Source: Pontibacter sp. HSC-14F20 (GTDB lineage: Bacteria; Bacteroidota; Bacteroidia; Cytophagales; Hymenobacteraceae). Taken from it: 64,000 nucleotides of DNA. Where the stretch lies: positions 1-64,000 of the forward strand of contig NZ_JAHZTC010000005.1 of NCBI RefSeq assembly GCF_019599265.1, given 5' to 3'. The notes under the pieces were generated by a model. The model had not been told where the DNA came from. It saw only the letters and a program-made list of their open reading frames with translations, and did no database searches. The translations under genes were made by a program, and so were the position numbers. Below, in pieces: positions 62,663 to 64,000 of the stretch (within the stretch, counting starts at the first letter, position 1; every line of letters begins with the position of its first letter).

Positions 62663-63289
62663 TCAGGCCATAAACAGAATGACCAGGTATAGCGAAAGCC
62701 AGAGTGCTCCCAGAAAGTGCCAGTACGTGTTGAGCATGGATAGCTGCAGTCGTCGGTAAGGGTCGCGGATAAAGATCAGGCTGCGGACGCCATCGCCTGC
62801 CATGTGCGCTGTTTTGATCAGCAGGAAAGCCAGAAAGATCATACCGCCCAACAGGTGCAGCAGGTGCAGTGCCGTGATCAGGTATAGGTAACTGCCCGAG
62901 GCTTTGCCGGTAAAGTAGGCACCGGATAAGGTCAGTTCACGCCAGCCCAGAATCTGGGCTCCGATAAAGGCAACTCCCAGCAGAAATGTCAAGGCCAGGT
63001 AGCGGGTCATTTTGCGGAGCTTGTCTTTTTTGTAAATGCGGGGGATCTTGCTGATCGTGTAGCTGCTAAAGAGCAGAATCAGCGTGCTTATACTGAAAAA
63101 CTTAGGAAGAGAGAACTGTTCGCTACCGAAACCGCCCGTCCGTACGAAAGCCACCACCAGCACAAAGAACAGCACGCCTATACCTACCATGCTCAGGTAT
63201 AGCAGCATCCGGATCGGGTGCAGATGCTCTATTTTGCCAAATGCTGAGCCCTGGCGTGCGTCTACCTTCTTCTTTCTGTCCTGGTTCAT
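62663..63289 (-). CDS. Cytochrome c oxidase subunit III-like protein
   Basis: The 208-residue membrane protein has about five hydrophobic segments. Subunit III motifs: FGKIEHLHPIRMLLYLSMVG at the start, and HLLHLLGGMIFLAFLLIKTA with MLNTYWHFLGALWLSLYLVI near the end, with conserved His and Trp-His. It is short for subunit III, as often in Bacteroidota, where the first helices are reduced. The rest of the oxidase operon is not adjacent within the window, so its complex is presumed. Leftward, convergent with the T9SS type B gene. Confidence 0.87.
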   Translation of the reverse strand: MNQDRKKKVDARQGSAFGKIEHLHPIRMLLYLSMVGIGVLFFVLVVAFVRTGGFGSEQFSLPKFFSISTLILLFSSYTISKIPRIYKKDKLRKMTRYLALTFLLGVAFIGAQILGWRELTLSGAYFTGKASGSYLYLITALHLLHLLGGMIFLAFLLIKTAHMAGDGVRSLIFIRDPYRRLQLSMLNTYWHFLGALWLSLYLVILFMA

Positions 63290-63584
63290 GTCGAGTCATC
63301 TCCCCGAGCATACCCGACTTATGGCTGCGGGCCTCCTCTGTTCAATTTGAAATTCAGGTAATTTATCCTATTCTATATACCAACTACAGGAGGTTATAGT
63401 TTTGAAAATACTTCACAAAAAATAAGATTTAGCGGTCTTATTTATTCTCCAAACAAAGTTATACCTGCTCAGGGCAGCATACTGCTAATTCCGGGGAAAT
63501 TTACCAGGATAAAAGCTTAGCCCCTGCTTTACCTTTCATGGCTGTTTTGCGTTAGCACAATTACATGCTACCATAAGCCCGGTT
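63290..63584. other. Intergenic region
   Basis: No gene seen between the divergent cytochrome oxidase gene and the last gene. Confidence 0.4.
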
Positions 63585-64000
63585 ATGACCAAATTTCTAC
63601 TGTCTGTACTTTGTTTTCTACTGATTGCTGCAGGCGCACAGGCACAGCAACCGCCTATACCTTACACGGCCAATAACACCATGCAAATCAGCCTGGAGGG
63701 AGAGCGCAGCACTTACGACTTTCAGTCGACCAAAATGCTGGTGCGCTACGACGAGAACACCCGCAAAATTGAGTGCCTCCTCCCCATCGAAAACCTGCTG
63801 CCAGCCAACGATTCCAGTCCGGTAGCCATGGTGCAGGACATCTTTTTTGCATCTCGTTATCCAGAGTTGTACATTGAGGTCGAAGCGCCGATCGAGCAGC
63901 TCAATGCCGGTAAACGAAACAGGCAGACACTGAACAGCAGAGTTTTCATCAACATCCAAGGCATTATCAAAGAAATGGTTATCCCGGTCACCTTCACGCC
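63585..64000 (+). CDS. Secreted YceI-like protein (truncated by window end)
   Basis: The frame starts at ATG 63585 with a signal peptide (MTKFLLSVLCFLLIAAGAQA) and runs open to the end of the window, giving about 138 codons. The visible part has alternating strands (NTMQISLEGERSTYDFQSTK, LYIEVEAPIEQLNAG, NIQGIIKEMVIPVTF), resembling the lipocalin-like YceI family, which binds isoprenoids in the periplasm. The family link is tentative because the C-terminus is missing. Confidence 0.5.
   Translation, partial: MTKFLLSVLCFLLIAAGAQAQQPPIPYTANNTMQISLEGERSTYDFQSTKMLVRYDENTRKIECLLPIENLLPANDSSPVAMVQDIFFASRYPELYIEVEAPIEQLNAGKRNRQTLNSRVFINIQGIIKEMVIPVTFT

Larger units (their letters stand above)
5013..63660. 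repeat. Over-represented octamer CTATACCT/AGGTATAG (window-wide)
   Basis: Counting by eye gives about 79 copies of CTATACCT on either strand between 5013 and about 63660. About 19 belong to the decamer GCTATACCTG. They occur in coding sequence, spacers and terminator stem-loops, and none lies in 1-5012 or in the IS4 element. Chance would give about two octamers in 64 kb. The count is manual and approximate. Confidence 0.75.

Overview
The window looks like a chromosomal segment of a Bacteroidota bacterium, most likely Cytophagales/Hymenobacteraceae (Pontibacter- or Hymenobacter-like). The evidence is family content: type IX secretion tails of both classes, a PorE-like envelope protein, two GH92 glycosidases, a FucP-type sugar permease, an IcmF mutase and a SpoVR/DUF444/PrkA cluster. 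Shine-Dalgarno sequences are generally weak or absent, and TAnnTTTG-type -7 boxes precede some genes. Genus assignment is inference. No rRNA, tRNA or CRISPR array was found.

Layout. 1-4.6 kb is a mobile and decayed zone: an IS1182-type transposase remnant, a group II intron with a broken maturase and a degenerate domain V, a secreted hydrolase gene flanked by integron-attC-like cores, and an IS110-family remnant. 4.8-12.6 kb is a mannoside-use locus (two GH92 enzymes around an MFS sugar transporter), with an IS4-family element inserted into a dispersed intergenic repeat. 13-16.3 kb holds an exonuclease, a double-AHSA1 protein, a VOC protein and an HNH nuclease with a possible sulfur-binding domain. 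16.8-25.3 kb holds a large T9SS-secreted GHL10 protein, a FUSC membrane protein, two small proteins and a lipoprotein/beta-barrel pair. 25.3-28.7 kb is metabolic (aldo/keto reductase, MaoC hydratase, class V aminotransferase). 29.3-34.4 kb is a prkA-DUF444-spoVR operon read leftward. 35.3-44.4 kb holds citrate synthase, queE with a PorE-like gene, folD, lepA and a PAS-LuxR regulator. 44.5-54.4 kb holds IcmF, an Rnk-like factor, an FMN glutamate-synthase-like protein, an FKBP isomerase and glutamate dehydrogenase. 54.7-64 kb holds an M61 peptidase, an NlpC/P60 protein, a probable structured RNA, a DUF2147 protein, a Gre-like protein, a T9SS type B protein and cytochrome oxidase subunit III.

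The strongest unexplained signal is window-wide. The octamer CTATACCT (either strand; longer form GCTATACCTG) occurs about 79 times by eye, roughly one per 0.8 kb, in genes, intergenic DNA and terminators. About two would be expected by chance. It is absent from positions 1-5012 and from the IS4 element. Other items worth a look are a candidate structured RNA with a 22-codon reading frame near 58.5-58.8 kb, a 44-bp perfect palindrome after folD, a four-copy intergenic repeat family, the attC-like zone and three divergent STAS-like paralogues at 51.7-57.1 kb.
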